Source: Ancalomicrobiaceae bacterium S20
GTDB lineage: Bacteria; Pseudomonadota; Alphaproteobacteria; Rhizobiales; Ancalomicrobiaceae
Direction of reading: 5' to 3'
Assembly (NCBI GenBank): GCA_040269895.1
Contig: CP158568.1
Span: 4,789,501 to 4,853,500, forward strand
DNA length: 64,000 nucleotides
A model generated the notes under the pieces. The model did no database searches. It was not told the origin of the DNA and saw only the letters and a program-made list of their open reading frames with translations. Positions 53,033 through 61,022 of this stretch are shown one piece after another. The translations under genes were made by a program, and so were the position numbers. Position 1 is the first letter of the stretch. Each line of letters starts with the position of its first letter.

Positions 53033-53998
53033 TCAGGCCCTACAGGCCTCGAAGCCCTTCTTCAAGCCCGCCCAATCGAGATCGCGGCCGATGAAGACGA
53101 TACGGCTCCGGCGCGGCTCGTCGGCCTTCCATTCGCGCTGATGGTCGCCCTCGACGATCTGGTGCACGCCCTGGACGACATAGCGCTCCGGATCGTCCTT
53201 GAACGCCATGATACCCTTGAGCCGCAGGATGTTCGGCCCCTGCGTCTGAGTCTCCTGACCGATCCAGTCGAAGAACTTCTGCGGGTCGAGATCGCCGGCC
53301 TCCAGGCTGATCGAGCGGACCTCGTCGTCGTGGCGATGGTTGTCCTCGGTCAGGAAGGTCGGCTCGACCGACAGGATGCGATTGAGGTCGAAGGCGCCGC
53401 GATCGAGCACCTCGCCGAGATCGACCTTGCAGCGCTCGGTCTCGATCACGCGGGCATAGGGATTGATCGCGCGGATCTCGGCGCGGACGCGCTTGAGGTC
53501 GTCGGCCGAGACCAGATCGACCTTGTTCAGCAGGATCACGTCGGCGAAGGCGACCTGATCCTCGGCCTCGGGGCTGTCGTCGAGCCGCTTGGCGAGGTTC
53601 AGCGCATCGACCACGGTCACGATCGCGTCGAGCCGGGTCTTGGCGCGGACGTCGTCGTCCATGAAGAAGGTCTGGGCGACCGGCGCCGGATCGGCGAGGC
53701 CGGTGGTTTCGATCAGGATCGCGTCGAAGCGGCCCTTGCGCTTCATCAGACCGTCGATGATGCGGACGAGGTCGCCGCGCACGGTGCAGCAGATGCAGCC
53801 GTTGTTCATCTGGAAGATTTCCTCGTCGGTGTCGACGACGAGGTCGTTGTCGATGCCGGTCTCGCCGAACTCATTGACGATGACCGCGTATTTCTTGCCG
53901 TGGTCCTCGGTCAGAATGCGGTTCAGGAGCGTGGTCTTGCCGGCGCCGAGATAGCCGGTCAGCACGGTGACGGGAATGGGGGCGGCAGCCTGGCTCAT
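53033..53998 (-). CDS. COG0523/CobW family zinc-related GTPase
   Basis: The 321-residue protein is a metallochaperone-type GTPase: P-loop TGYLGAGKTT (14-23), NEFGETGID, the metal-binding GCICC motif (67-71), ETTGLADP and NKVD near residue 157. A C-terminal CobW domain contains KGIMAFKDDPERYVVQGVHQ. Several histidines (HRHDDE) lie near residue 237. Its place directly after znuA suggests the zinc-responsive branch of the family rather than cobalamin synthesis. An intrinsic terminator lies between znuA and its start, so it may be expressed only on read-through or from its own promoter. Confidence 0.92.
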   Translation of the reverse strand: MSQAAAPIPVTVLTGYLGAGKTTLLNRILTEDHGKKYAVIVNEFGETGIDNDLVVDTDEEIFQMNNGCICCTVRGDLVRIIDGLMKRKGRFDAILIETTGLADPAPVAQTFFMDDDVRAKTRLDAIVTVVDALNLAKRLDDSPEAEDQVAFADVILLNKVDLVSADDLKRVRAEIRAINPYARVIETERCKVDLGEVLDRGAFDLNRILSVEPTFLTEDNHRHDDEVRSISLEAGDLDPQKFFDWIGQETQTQGPNILRLKGIMAFKDDPERYVVQGVHQIVEGDHQREWKADEPRRSRIVFIGRDLDWAGLKKGFEACRA

Positions 53999-54016
53999 GG
54001 CGCGGAACTCCATCTC

Positions 54017-54057
54017 AAAAAAGGGGGGCCCGGCCACGGGGTGAGCCGTGGCCGGGC
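54017..54057 (-). terminator. Intrinsic terminator between znuA and COG0523 gene
   Basis: On the minus strand, a perfect 12-bp stem (54046-54057 with 54028-54039) closes a 6-base loop and is followed by CCCCC and TTTTTT (54022-54017). It ends only 18 bases before the GTPase start codon, so it is either the true end of the znuA transcript or an attenuator for the GTPase gene. Confidence 0.85.
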
Positions 54058-54097
54058 GAAAACTGCTCTTCGAGGTCGATGGGGACCGGATGGGGCG

Positions 54098-55069
54098 TCA
54101 GGCACCCACCATCGCCGCGGTGAGCAGTTTCACGTTGTGGCGGACCATATCGATATAGGTGGCCGCCGGTCCAGTTGCAGGAGACAAGCTGTCGGAGAAG
54201 ATCGCTCCGCCCGGCTTGACGCCCGATTCCTTGGCGATCCGGTTGATCAGACGCGGATCGGTGATGGTCTCGACGAAGATCGCGCGGATCTTCTCGGCCT
54301 TGATCTGACGGATCAGCTTGGCGACGTTCTTGGCGGTCGCCTCGGCCTCGGTCGAGACACCCTGCGGGGCCAGGAACTCTATGCCGTAGGCGGCGCCGAA
54401 GTAGCCGAAGGCGTCGTGCGAGGTGATCACGCGGCGCTGCTCGGCCGGGACCTTCTCGAAGGCGGCGCGGGTGTCGGCCTCGAGCTTGTCGAGCTTCTCG
54501 AGATAGGCGCTGGCGTTGGCCTTGTAGGTGTCCGCGCCGGCCGGGTCGTTGGCGACCAGGGCATCGCGGATGTTGCCGACGTAGATCTTGGCGTTGGCGA
54601 TCGACTGCCAGGCGTGCGGGTCGGTCACCATCTTCGGCGCGTCGGCCTTGGCTTCGGCCTTCTTCTTGTCGGCGCCGTGGTCGTGGTCGTGACCTTCGTC
54701 CTCGGCCTCCATCTCGCGCGGCGTGATGCCCTTGGTCGAGACGATGATCGGGGCCTTGGTGCCGGAGGCCTTCAGGAGCCGATCGAACCAGCCCTCGAGG
54801 CCGAGGCCGTTGACGAAGACGACCTTGGCGCCGGCGATCGCCTTCGCGTCGGCCGGGGTCGGATTGTAGACGTGGGCGTCGCCGCCAGGGGCGACGAGCG
54901 TCTTCACGGCGACGCGGTCGCCGCCGACCTGAGCGACGAGGTCGCCGAGGATCGAGAAGGTGGCGACCACGGGCATGCGATCCGCGGCCAGCGCGGCGCG
55001 CGGCGCGGCGAAGCCGAGGAGGGCGGCGAGGCCGGCGGCGGCCAGGGCGTATCTGCGGGTCATCGTCAT
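54098..55069 (-). CDS. znuA: Zinc ABC importer substrate-binding protein
   Basis: The 323-residue exported protein is a cluster A-I metal-binding protein. It has a twin-arginine-like basic start and signal peptide (cleavage near AALAAD, residue 30). Candidate metal ligands are H66 (DAHVYNP), H152 (DPHAW), H218 (SHDAFGY) and an acidic residue in ETITDPR near 293. A short flexible acidic/histidine loop (EDEGHDHDHG, 123-132) is typical of zinc rather than manganese binders. AGGACGGAAA precedes the ATG. It is separated from znuB by 165 bp with a stem-loop. Confidence 0.93.
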   Translation of the reverse strand: MTMTRRYALAAAGLAALLGFAAPRAALAADRMPVVATFSILGDLVAQVGGDRVAVKTLVAPGGDAHVYNPTPADAKAIAGAKVVFVNGLGLEGWFDRLLKASGTKAPIIVSTKGITPREMEAEDEGHDHDHGADKKKAEAKADAPKMVTDPHAWQSIANAKIYVGNIRDALVANDPAGADTYKANASAYLEKLDKLEADTRAAFEKVPAEQRRVITSHDAFGYFGAAYGIEFLAPQGVSTEAEATAKNVAKLIRQIKAEKIRAIFVETITDPRLINRIAKESGVKPGGAIFSDSLSPATGPAATYIDMVRHNVKLLTAAMVGA

Positions 55070-55204
55070 GAGATTTCCGTCCTTTGGGGAAGCGGGCCGA
55101 AACGCCCGGGTTCGGGTCTCTGCTATGCGGTCGATCGACGTTCAAAAACTCGCGAAGAAGCTCATCCGGGCCGGCGGTTGCCGGTCAGGCTGGTCGGGTT
55201 CGGT

Positions 55205-55233
55205 GCCGCGCCTCGCGGAGGGAGAGGCGCGGC
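55205..55233 (-). other. Stem-loop directly after znuB
   Basis: Perfect 10-bp arms (GCCGCGCCTC, 55205-55214, and GAGGCGCGGC, 55224-55233) begin 1 bp after the znuB stop on the minus strand. No T-tract follows. It could stabilise the znuC-znuB message or attenuate read-through into znuA. Confidence 0.65.
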
Positions 55234-55234
55234 G

Positions 55235-56104
55235 TCAGGCTTCCAGATGGCGGCGGCGTCCGAGATCGCGGGCAAGACCGCCCGCGCGTCCGAACACCAG
55301 GGAAATCATGTAGATCACGCCGGCGACCAGGATGATCGACGGGCCTGCGGGCAGGCTCTCGTGGTAGGAGACGATCAGCCCGCCGTAAGAGGAGGCGATG
55401 CCGAAGCCGGCGGCGACCACGCAGAGCGCGGTCAGGTCGGAGACCCAGAGCCGCGCGGCGGCGGCCGGCAGCATCATGATGCCGACGGCGAGCAGCGTGC
55501 CGAGCGCATGGAAACCGCCGACCAGGTTCAGCACCACCAGCGTCATGAACACGAGGTGCACCGCGGCGCCCGAGCGACTGACCGAACGCAGGAAGTTCGG
55601 GTCGATGCAGTCCAGCACCAGCGGGCGCAGGATCACCGCGAAGGCGAACAGCGTGACGGTCGCGATGCCGGCGATCAGCAGCAGCGCCTGATCGTCGAGC
55701 GCCAGCACCGAGCCGAACAGCACGTGCAGCAGGTCGACGTTCGAGCCCTTGGTCGACACGATGGTCACGCCGAGCGCGAGCGACAGCAGGTAGAAGGCCG
55801 CCAGACTGGCATCCTCCTTGAGGATGGTCGTGCGGGCGACCGCGCCGGCGCCGACCGCAACCGCGATGCCGGCGGCGAGTCCGCCGATGGTCATCGCCGG
55901 CAGCGACAGGCCGGCGACCAGATAGCCGAGCGCGGCGCCGGGCAGGATCGCATGGGCCATGGCGTCGCCCGTGAGCGACATGCGCCTGAGCATCAGGAAC
56001 ACGCCGGCCGGGGCGGCGCCGAGCGCCAGCGCGATCGCGCCGATCAGCGCGCGGCGCATGAATTCGAATTCGGCGAAGGGGGCGAAGAACGTGTCCCAGA
56101 TCAT
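55235..56104 (-). CDS. znuB: Zinc ABC importer permease
   Basis: The 289-residue inner-membrane protein has about eight helices and belongs to the ABC-3 family. Landmarks are FMRRALIGAIALALGAAPAGVFLMLRRMSLTGDAMAHAILPG (in parts), STKGSNVDLLHVLFGSVLA and VGGFHALGTLLAVGIMMLPAAAARL. The start at 56104 is preceded by GAGGG and lies 7 bp after the znuC stop. Manganese transport is a possible alternative, but the zinc-type context favours ZnuB. Confidence 0.93.
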   Translation of the reverse strand: MIWDTFFAPFAEFEFMRRALIGAIALALGAAPAGVFLMLRRMSLTGDAMAHAILPGAALGYLVAGLSLPAMTIGGLAAGIAVAVGAGAVARTTILKEDASLAAFYLLSLALGVTIVSTKGSNVDLLHVLFGSVLALDDQALLLIAGIATVTLFAFAVILRPLVLDCIDPNFLRSVSRSGAAVHLVFMTLVVLNLVGGFHALGTLLAVGIMMLPAAAARLWVSDLTALCVVAAGFGIASSYGGLIVSYHESLPAGPSIILVAGVIYMISLVFGRAGGLARDLGRRRHLEA

Positions 56105-56111
56105 CGCGCCC

Positions 56112-56873
56112 TCACGCCGCATCGCGCGCGCAGAGCGGCGCGGTCCGGTCGAATGCCTCGACCATCCGGCGCGCGGCGGCGAGGTTTTCCGGGGTGACCA
56201 CATCGCGGGTCGGGCCCCAGGCGACGGTCTCGCGGGCGAGCAGGATCGTCTCGGGGAAGGCATGGCGGACGGTGTCGAGATCGTGCAGGACCGCGACGAC
56301 CGTGCGCTTCTCCGCGTGCCAGTGCGCGACCAGATCGAGGAGATCGGCGGTGGTCTTGGTGTCGATGGCGTTGAACGGCTCGTCGAGCAGGATCACCGAG
56401 GCATCCTGCAGCAGCAGGCGCGCGAACAGCGTGCGCTGCATCTGGCCGCCCGACAGCGTGCCGATGGCGCGGCGCTCGAAGCCTTCGAGGCCGACGGCGG
56501 CGAGCGCTTCGGAGATCCGGGTATGGTCGCCGCGGCCGAAGCCGCGGAACAGACCACAGCGGCGCCACAGGCCCATGGCGACGAAATCATAGACCGACAA
56601 CGGGAACGAGCGGTCGATCTCGGCGAGCTGCGGCAGGTAGGCGATCTCGCGCTGGTCGAGATTGTCGAGCACGATGCGACCGGTGAGCGGCTTCAGCGTG
56701 CCCATGATGCCCTTGAGTAGCGTCGACTTGCCGGCTCCGTTCGGGCCGACGATCGCGACCAGGCTGCCCGGCGCGATGCGGCCCGACACATGGTGGACGG
56801 CCGGATGGCGGTCATAGCCGAGGGTCAGATTGTCGAAGCCGATCGCGGCGTCGCGGGGGCGGAGCGTGTTCAT
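56112..56873 (-). CDS. znuC: Zinc ABC importer ATPase
   Basis: The 253-residue protein has Walker A GPNGAGKSTL (about 44-53), Q-loop YLPQLAEIDRSFPLSVYDFVAMG, signature LSGGQMQRTLFARLL, Walker B VILLDEPFNAID and the switch LHDLDTVRH. This pattern matches ATPases of ABC metal importers. GAGG lies 9 bases before the ATG. It starts 11 bp after the histidine-rich membrane protein gene, which carries the Zur box upstream. Confidence 0.93.
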   Translation of the reverse strand: MNTLRPRDAAIGFDNLTLGYDRHPAVHHVSGRIAPGSLVAIVGPNGAGKSTLLKGIMGTLKPLTGRIVLDNLDQREIAYLPQLAEIDRSFPLSVYDFVAMGLWRRCGLFRGFGRGDHTRISEALAAVGLEGFERRAIGTLSGGQMQRTLFARLLLQDASVILLDEPFNAIDTKTTADLLDLVAHWHAEKRTVVAVLHDLDTVRHAFPETILLARETVAWGPTRDVVTPENLAAARRMVEAFDRTAPLCARDAA

Positions 56874-56884
56874 TGGCAACATCC

Positions 56885-57190
56885 TCACGCCATGGCCCAA
56901 TAGACGCCGGCCCAGATCAGAGCCGAGAGACAAGCCGCGACCGCGAGCCTGGCGCCGAGCGACATGCGCAGCATCGACAGGGCCGGCGGCGCGGCGAGCG
57001 CGGACTTGTCGGCGGACGCTGCCGGGCCGTGGTCATGCGCGTGTCCGTGGTCATGCGCGTGCCCGTGGTGGTGCGCATGTCCGTGATGGTGTGCATGAGA
57101 CGCATGTCCGGTCGACCCGCCGTGCCGGTGCGCGGACCCGTCCTGCGCTTCGGCGATGGACGGGGCGTGGGCATGCTCGGCACGGGACAT
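56885..57190 (-). CDS. Histidine-rich tail-anchored membrane protein
   Basis: I do not recognise this 101-residue protein as a named family. Residues 6-54 contain 19 histidines, many in alternating HAHDHG-type repeats. A Pro/Ala spacer follows, then one hydrophobic helix at about 77-100 ending two residues from the C-terminus. There is no N-terminal signal. A GGAG site 5 bases before the ATG at 57190 and in-operon spacing (11 bp to znuC) argue that it is real. A Zur box lies 53 bp upstream. It probably binds zinc, either at the membrane as a buffer or by handing metal to the importer; side and role are unknown. Confidence 0.8.
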   Translation of the reverse strand: MSRAEHAHAPSIAEAQDGSAHRHGGSTGHASHAHHHGHAHHHGHAHDHGHAHDHGPAASADKSALAAPPALSMLRMSLGARLAVAACLSALIWAGVYWAMA

Positions 57191-57541
57191 CGGAACTCCA
57201 GATCTCGGCTCAGGGCACATGCGGTGCCTCGATTGCTTTGGATGTTATATCGTAACACCTGCCATGGCAAGGCTCGGGTTCCGAGGCGGTCCGGCGACTG
57301 TCCTCACGTTCCTGTGTGTCACTCTGCAACGTGATCGGCATTGCGATCGGCCCGGCTGGGGCGCGGTGCGGCCCGTGCGGATGCGGCGCGGCGTACCGCT
57401 CGGGTCGGACAATGAAGCCAACGCTTGATCGGATTTCGCCGCTGTGACGTATGTGGGCGGAAACCCCGCGTCGGTGCGGCGCTCCGGACCTCGCCCGGTC
57501 CGGAGCCGGCCGCGCCGCCCCTGCCGATACGGATCAGAGCC
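57191..57541. other. Divergent region between zinc operon and hemH
   Basis: These 351 bp contain the Zur box and presumably the promoters of the zinc operon and of hemH. The part from 57300 onward is open in the hemH frame but has no ATG and low family resemblance, so I treat it as non-coding. Confidence 0.5.
57243..57257 (-). promoter_or_regulatory. Zur box of the zinc uptake operon
   Basis: TGTTATATCGTAACA is an inverted repeat (TGTTA / TAACA, 5-bp spacer) in an A+T-rich island, fitting the alphaproteobacterial Zur motif of the form TGTTATA-n-TATAACA. It lies 53 bp before the first gene of the zinc operon. Repression by zinc-loaded Zur is therefore expected. The zur gene itself is not in the window. 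Confidence 0.7.
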
Positions 57542-58618
57542 TTGACCTTGCCCGCCGCGCCTTCCGATGCCGCCCGAGCGGCCGACTACCGCACGATCCG
57601 CCTGCCGTCCGACCATCCGCGTGTCGCCGCCGGCAAGGTCGGCGTGCTCATCGTGGCGCTCGGTACGCCCGACGGTACCGACTACTGGTCGATGCGCCGC
57701 TATCTGAAGGAGTTCCTGTCCGACCGCCGCGTCATCGAGACGCCGCGCTGGCTCTGGTGGCCGCTCCTGAACCTGATCATCCTGACCACGCGGCCGGGTC
57801 GGAAGGGCAAGGACTACGCGACGATCTGGAACAACGAGCGCAACGAGGGGCCGCTGCGGACCATCACGCGTTCGCAGGCGGAAAAGCTCGCCGCCCGTCT
57901 GGCGCCGAGCTCGGACAAGGTCGTGGTCGACTATGCGATGCGCTACGGCCAGCCCTCGGTCGCCTCGCGCATGCAGGCGCTGCAGCAGGCCGGCTGCGAG
58001 CGCATCCTCGTGTTCCCGCTCTATCCGCAATATGCTGCGGCGACGATGGCCACCGTCAACGACGTCGTGTTCGACGCCCTGAAGGCGATGCGCTGGCAGC
58101 CGGCGATCCGCACCGTGCCGCCCTATCACGACGACCCGGTCTATATCGACGCGATCGCGGCGAGCGTGCGGGCGAGCCTCGGCACGATCGACTGGGAGCC
58201 CGAGGTCATTCTGTCCTCGTTCCACGGCATCCCGAAGTCCTATTTCGAGAAGGGCGACCCCTACCATTGCCAATGCGCCAAGACGGCGCGGCTGGTGCGC
58301 GAGGTGCTCGGCCAGGACCGCGAGACGTTCAAGATGACGTTCCAGTCGCGGTTCGGACCCGAGGAGTGGCTGCAGCCCTACACCGACAAGACGGTCGAGG
58401 CGCTGGCGAAGTCCGGCGTGAAACGCATGGCGGTGGTGACGCCCGGCTTCACCGCCGACTGCCTGGAGACGCTGGAGGAGATCGCCGGCGAGAACGCCGA
58501 GATCTTTCACCACAACGGCGGCGAGAAGTTCCACTTCATCCCCTGCCTCAACGACTCGGATCTCGGCATGGACGTGATCGAGCATGTCGTGCGGCGGGAA
58601 TTGATGGGGTGGGTGTGA
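57542..58618 (+). CDS. hemH: Ferrochelatase
   Basis: The 358-residue protein inserts iron into protoporphyrin IX, the last step of haem synthesis. It has VGVLIVALGTPDGTDYWSMRRYLKEFL, the catalytic-histidine segment SFHGIPKSYFEKGDPYHCQC, FQSRFGPEEWLQPYTD and VVTPGFTADCLETLEEI. No ATG occurs before residue 50 of the conserved region. I place the start at TTG 57542, giving a normal family length; a second TTG follows two codons later. Confidence 0.93.
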   Translation: MTLPAAPSDAARAADYRTIRLPSDHPRVAAGKVGVLIVALGTPDGTDYWSMRRYLKEFLSDRRVIETPRWLWWPLLNLIILTTRPGRKGKDYATIWNNERNEGPLRTITRSQAEKLAARLAPSSDKVVVDYAMRYGQPSVASRMQALQQAGCERILVFPLYPQYAAATMATVNDVVFDALKAMRWQPAIRTVPPYHDDPVYIDAIAASVRASLGTIDWEPEVILSSFHGIPKSYFEKGDPYHCQCAKTARLVREVLGQDRETFKMTFQSRFGPEEWLQPYTDKTVEALAKSGVKRMAVVTPGFTADCLETLEEIAGENAEIFHHNGGEKFHFIPCLNDSDLGMDVIEHVVRRELMGWV

Positions 58619-58699
58619 GGGGAGGGCCGAGCGCCGTTGTTCGACAGGGATATTCGCGATACGATCATTGAATATTCATCCTGTGTCCGGGAGGGCGTC

Positions 58700-58945
58700 A
58701 TGCCGCTCTACATCAGGGACGATGCCGTCGATGCGCTCGCGGTCGAAGTTCAGAAAGCGACCGGCGCGCCCAACAAGACCGAGGCGGTGCGGCGCGCGCT
58801 GGCGAACGAACTGGCGCGCGCGCGGGACGAGGTACCGCTGCGGGAGCGGATCAGAGTGATCCAAGACGCGATCAAGGCCCGACGCGGGCCCCATGATCCC
58901 AAAGTCGACATGAAGGCGTTCATGGACGAGATGTGGGAACTCTGA
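58700..58945 (+). CDS. vapB: VapB-type antitoxin
   Basis: The 81-residue protein resembles the Rv0623/PSK family of antitoxins: MPLYIRDDAVDALAVEVQKATG with an N-terminal ribbon-type DNA-binding region, NKTEAVRRALANELARARDEVPL, and a C-terminal part (RGPHDPKVDMKAFMDEMWEL) that would wrap the toxin. GGGAGG lies 5 bases before the ATG. Its stop overlaps the toxin start by one base (TGATG), so the pair is translationally coupled. Confidence 0.9.
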   Translation: MPLYIRDDAVDALAVEVQKATGAPNKTEAVRRALANELARARDEVPLRERIRVIQDAIKARRGPHDPKVDMKAFMDEMWEL

Positions 58946-59382
58946 TGTTCCTGGACGCCTCCGCGATCATCGCGATCCTCGACGACGAGCCCGAGGCGGC
59001 CGGCTTCCTCGCGAAGATCGAAGCCTCTCCCACGCCGATCACCTGTTCGGCGACCGCGGTGTTCGAAGCCGCGATCGGGCTCGCGAGGATCGAAGCGCGC
59101 AGCCTCGGGCTCGTCGATCGACCGATGCCTCCGGAGCTGATCGACCGCGCGAAACGGGACGTCGAGCGATTTCTCGAAGCCGTCGGCGCGCGGGCGATCG
59201 TTATCGACCTCGCGCTCGGCGCTGCCGCAATCGACGCGGCACGGACCTATGGGCGCTTTGTCGGCCATCCCGCACGGCTCAATTTCGGCGACTGTTTCGC
59301 TTACGCCTGTGCAAAGGGCACCGGCGTGCCGCTCTTGTTCAAGGGCGAGGATTTCGGCTCGACCGACGTCGAGATCGCCTGA
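58945..59382 (+). CDS. vapC: VapC-type PIN-domain toxin
   Basis: The 145-residue protein is a PIN-domain ribonuclease toxin. Acidic metal-binding positions are visible: D4 in MFLDASAII, a glutamate in VFEAAIGLARIEA near residue 39, and aspartates in NFGDCFAYA and KGEDFGSTD near 113-131. It should cleave RNA (tRNA or rRNA in studied members) when not bound by the antitoxin encoded just before it. The active site looks intact, so the module is probably functional. Confidence 0.93.
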   Translation: MFLDASAIIAILDDEPEAAGFLAKIEASPTPITCSATAVFEAAIGLARIEARSLGLVDRPMPPELIDRAKRDVERFLEAVGARAIVIDLALGAAAIDAARTYGRFVGHPARLNFGDCFAYACAKGTGVPLLFKGEDFGSTDVEIA

Positions 59383-59450
59383 TTGGCCCTCGCGGTCACC
59401 GCGACATGTCCCCCTCCCGACAAACTCCCGAAACATGCCTCGGCTAGCTC

Positions 59451-59510
59451 CGTTGCGGCCGGTCGCCCGCGCGCCTACCTTCTCCTCGGGCGGTCGGCCG
59501 GACCGCAACG
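59451..59510 (+). other. Long hairpin in the leader of the stomatin-like gene
   Basis: CGTTGCGG (59451-59458) pairs with CCGCAACG (59503-59510), and CCGG extends the stem after a one-base bulge. The 3' arm touches the GAGGGAG ribosome site (59511-59517). Such a structure could modulate translation of the stomatin gene. Confidence 0.45.
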
Positions 59511-59523
59511 AGGGAGTTTTCCC

Positions 59524-60501
59524 ATGGGCTTCGCCGTCTCTGGCTTCGACATTGTCGTCGTGGTCGTCGTCCTGCTCGCCATCCTGGTGTTCTTCGCCGG
59601 CGTGAAGACGGTGCCGCAAGGCTATAACTGGACCGTCGAGCGCTTCGGCCGCTACACGCGGACGCTGAAGCCTGGCCTCAATGTGATCACGCCCTTTGTC
59701 GAAGGGGTCGGCGCCAAGCTCTCCATGATGGAGACGGTGCTCGACGTGCCGCAGCAGGAGGTGATCACCAAGGACAACGCCACGGTCCGGGTCGACGGCG
59801 TGGCGTTCTTCCAGGTGCTCGACGCGGCGCGCGCGGCCTACGAGGTTCAAAATCTCGAATCGGCGATCCTCAACATCACAATGACCAACATCCGCACGGT
59901 CATGGGTTCGATGGATCTCGACCAGCTCCTGTCGCACCGCGACGACATCAACGGCCGGCTGCTGCATGTCGTCGACGCCGCGGCTTCCGCCTGGGGTGTG
60001 AAGATCAACCGCATCGAGATCAAGGACATCATCCCGCCGGCCGATCTGGTCGCCTCGATGGGGCGGCAGATGAAGGCCGAGCGCGACAAGCGCGCGGCGA
60101 TCCTCGAAGCCGAAGGCCTGCGCCAGTCGGAGATCCTGCGCGCCGAGGGCCAGAAGCAGGCGCAAATTCTCGAAGCCGAAGGCCGGCGCGAGGCGGCGTT
60201 CCGCGATGCCGAGGCACGCGAACGCCTCGCCGAGGCCGAGGCCAAGGCGACCCAGCTCGTCTCGGTCGCCATCGCGCAGGGCGACGTGCAGGCGATCAAC
60301 TATTTCGTCGCCCAGAAATACGTCGAGGCGCTGAAGGATCTCGCCTCTGCGCCGAACCAGAAGGTGCTGATGATGCCGGTCGATGCGACCTCTGTGCTCG
60401 GTTCGATCGCGGGCATCGCCGAGATCGCCAAGTCGTCGTTCGGCGATGGTACCGAGCGTCCGGCGCGCCGGCCGGGTGGCATGCCGAACATCGGCGGCTG
60501 A
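59524..60501 (+). CDS. Stomatin/SPFH-domain membrane protein
   Basis: The 325-residue protein is a paraslipin-type SPFH protein. An N-terminal helix (about residues 7-27) anchors it; the SPFH domain follows with VPQGYNWTVERFGRYTRTLKPGLN and VDGVAFFQVLDAARAAYEV. A long Ala/Glu/Arg-rich coiled coil spans about residues 175-245, then a conserved C-terminus (VDATSVLGSIAGIAEIAK). GAGGGAG precedes the ATG. An NfeD-type gene follows at 22 bp, the standard partnership. The pair acts in membrane organisation or protein quality control, known from relatives such as QmcA. Confidence 0.94.
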   Translation: MGFAVSGFDIVVVVVVLLAILVFFAGVKTVPQGYNWTVERFGRYTRTLKPGLNVITPFVEGVGAKLSMMETVLDVPQQEVITKDNATVRVDGVAFFQVLDAARAAYEVQNLESAILNITMTNIRTVMGSMDLDQLLSHRDDINGRLLHVVDAAASAWGVKINRIEIKDIIPPADLVASMGRQMKAERDKRAAILEAEGLRQSEILRAEGQKQAQILEAEGRREAAFRDAEARERLAEAEAKATQLVSVAIAQGDVQAINYFVAQKYVEALKDLASAPNQKVLMMPVDATSVLGSIAGIAEIAKSSFGDGTERPARRPGGMPNIGG

Positions 60502-60523
60502 CGCCAATCACCGGGGGGCACCC

Positions 60524-60979
60524 ATGGGGCTGATCGAGACGGCATTTACACAATACGGCGCCTGGAGCTGGTGGGTGCTCGGGCTCGCGCTGCTTGCGCT
60601 TGAGGTGCTGGCTCCAGGTGCTTTCTTTCTCTGGTTCGGTATTGCTGCGTTCGTCGTGGGCGCATTGGCATTCGCCGTGACCTTGTCCTGGCAAACGTCG
60701 ACGCTGATCTGGATCGGCTTGACGATCGTTTTCCTGCTCTACACTTGGGTGCCGTGGCGCAGACGTGATCGCCTCCATGAGACGCGGGACGTCAATGAAC
60801 GGTCGCGGCGCTACATCGGGCGCGTATTCACGCTCGCCGAGCCAATTGTGGAGAACTCGGGACGGCTCTCGATCGATGATACGATTTGGCGAATATCCGG
60901 CCCGGACTTGCCAGCAGGCGCGCGGGTGAGGATTTCAGGCGCTGACGGCGCGGTCCTGAAAGTCGACAGCGCGACCTGA
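60524..60979 (+). CDS. NfeD family membrane protein
   Basis: The 151-residue protein is a short (protease-less) NfeD: two or three helices (about residues 15-75, with LALLALEVLAPGAFFLWFGIAAFVVG) followed by a small OB-fold (RRYIGRVFTLAEPIVENSGRLSIDDTIWRISGPDLPAGARVRI in parts). GGGGGG lies before the ATG. Local G+C is slightly lower than in neighbouring genes. It partners the stomatin-like protein. Confidence 0.92.
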   Translation: MGLIETAFTQYGAWSWWVLGLALLALEVLAPGAFFLWFGIAAFVVGALAFAVTLSWQTSTLIWIGLTIVFLLYTWVPWRRRDRLHETRDVNERSRRYIGRVFTLAEPIVENSGRLSIDDTIWRISGPDLPAGARVRISGADGAVLKVDSAT

Positions 60980-61022
60980 TTGGGCGCAGATCGATGCGGT
61001 CGTTCTGTCGAACTCCGTGTCT

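Noticed and set aside
52382-56197. A 1271-codon open frame on the plus strand
   Set aside because: It runs opposite the phosphatase, GTPase, znuA and znuB genes; its translation has no recognisable domain.
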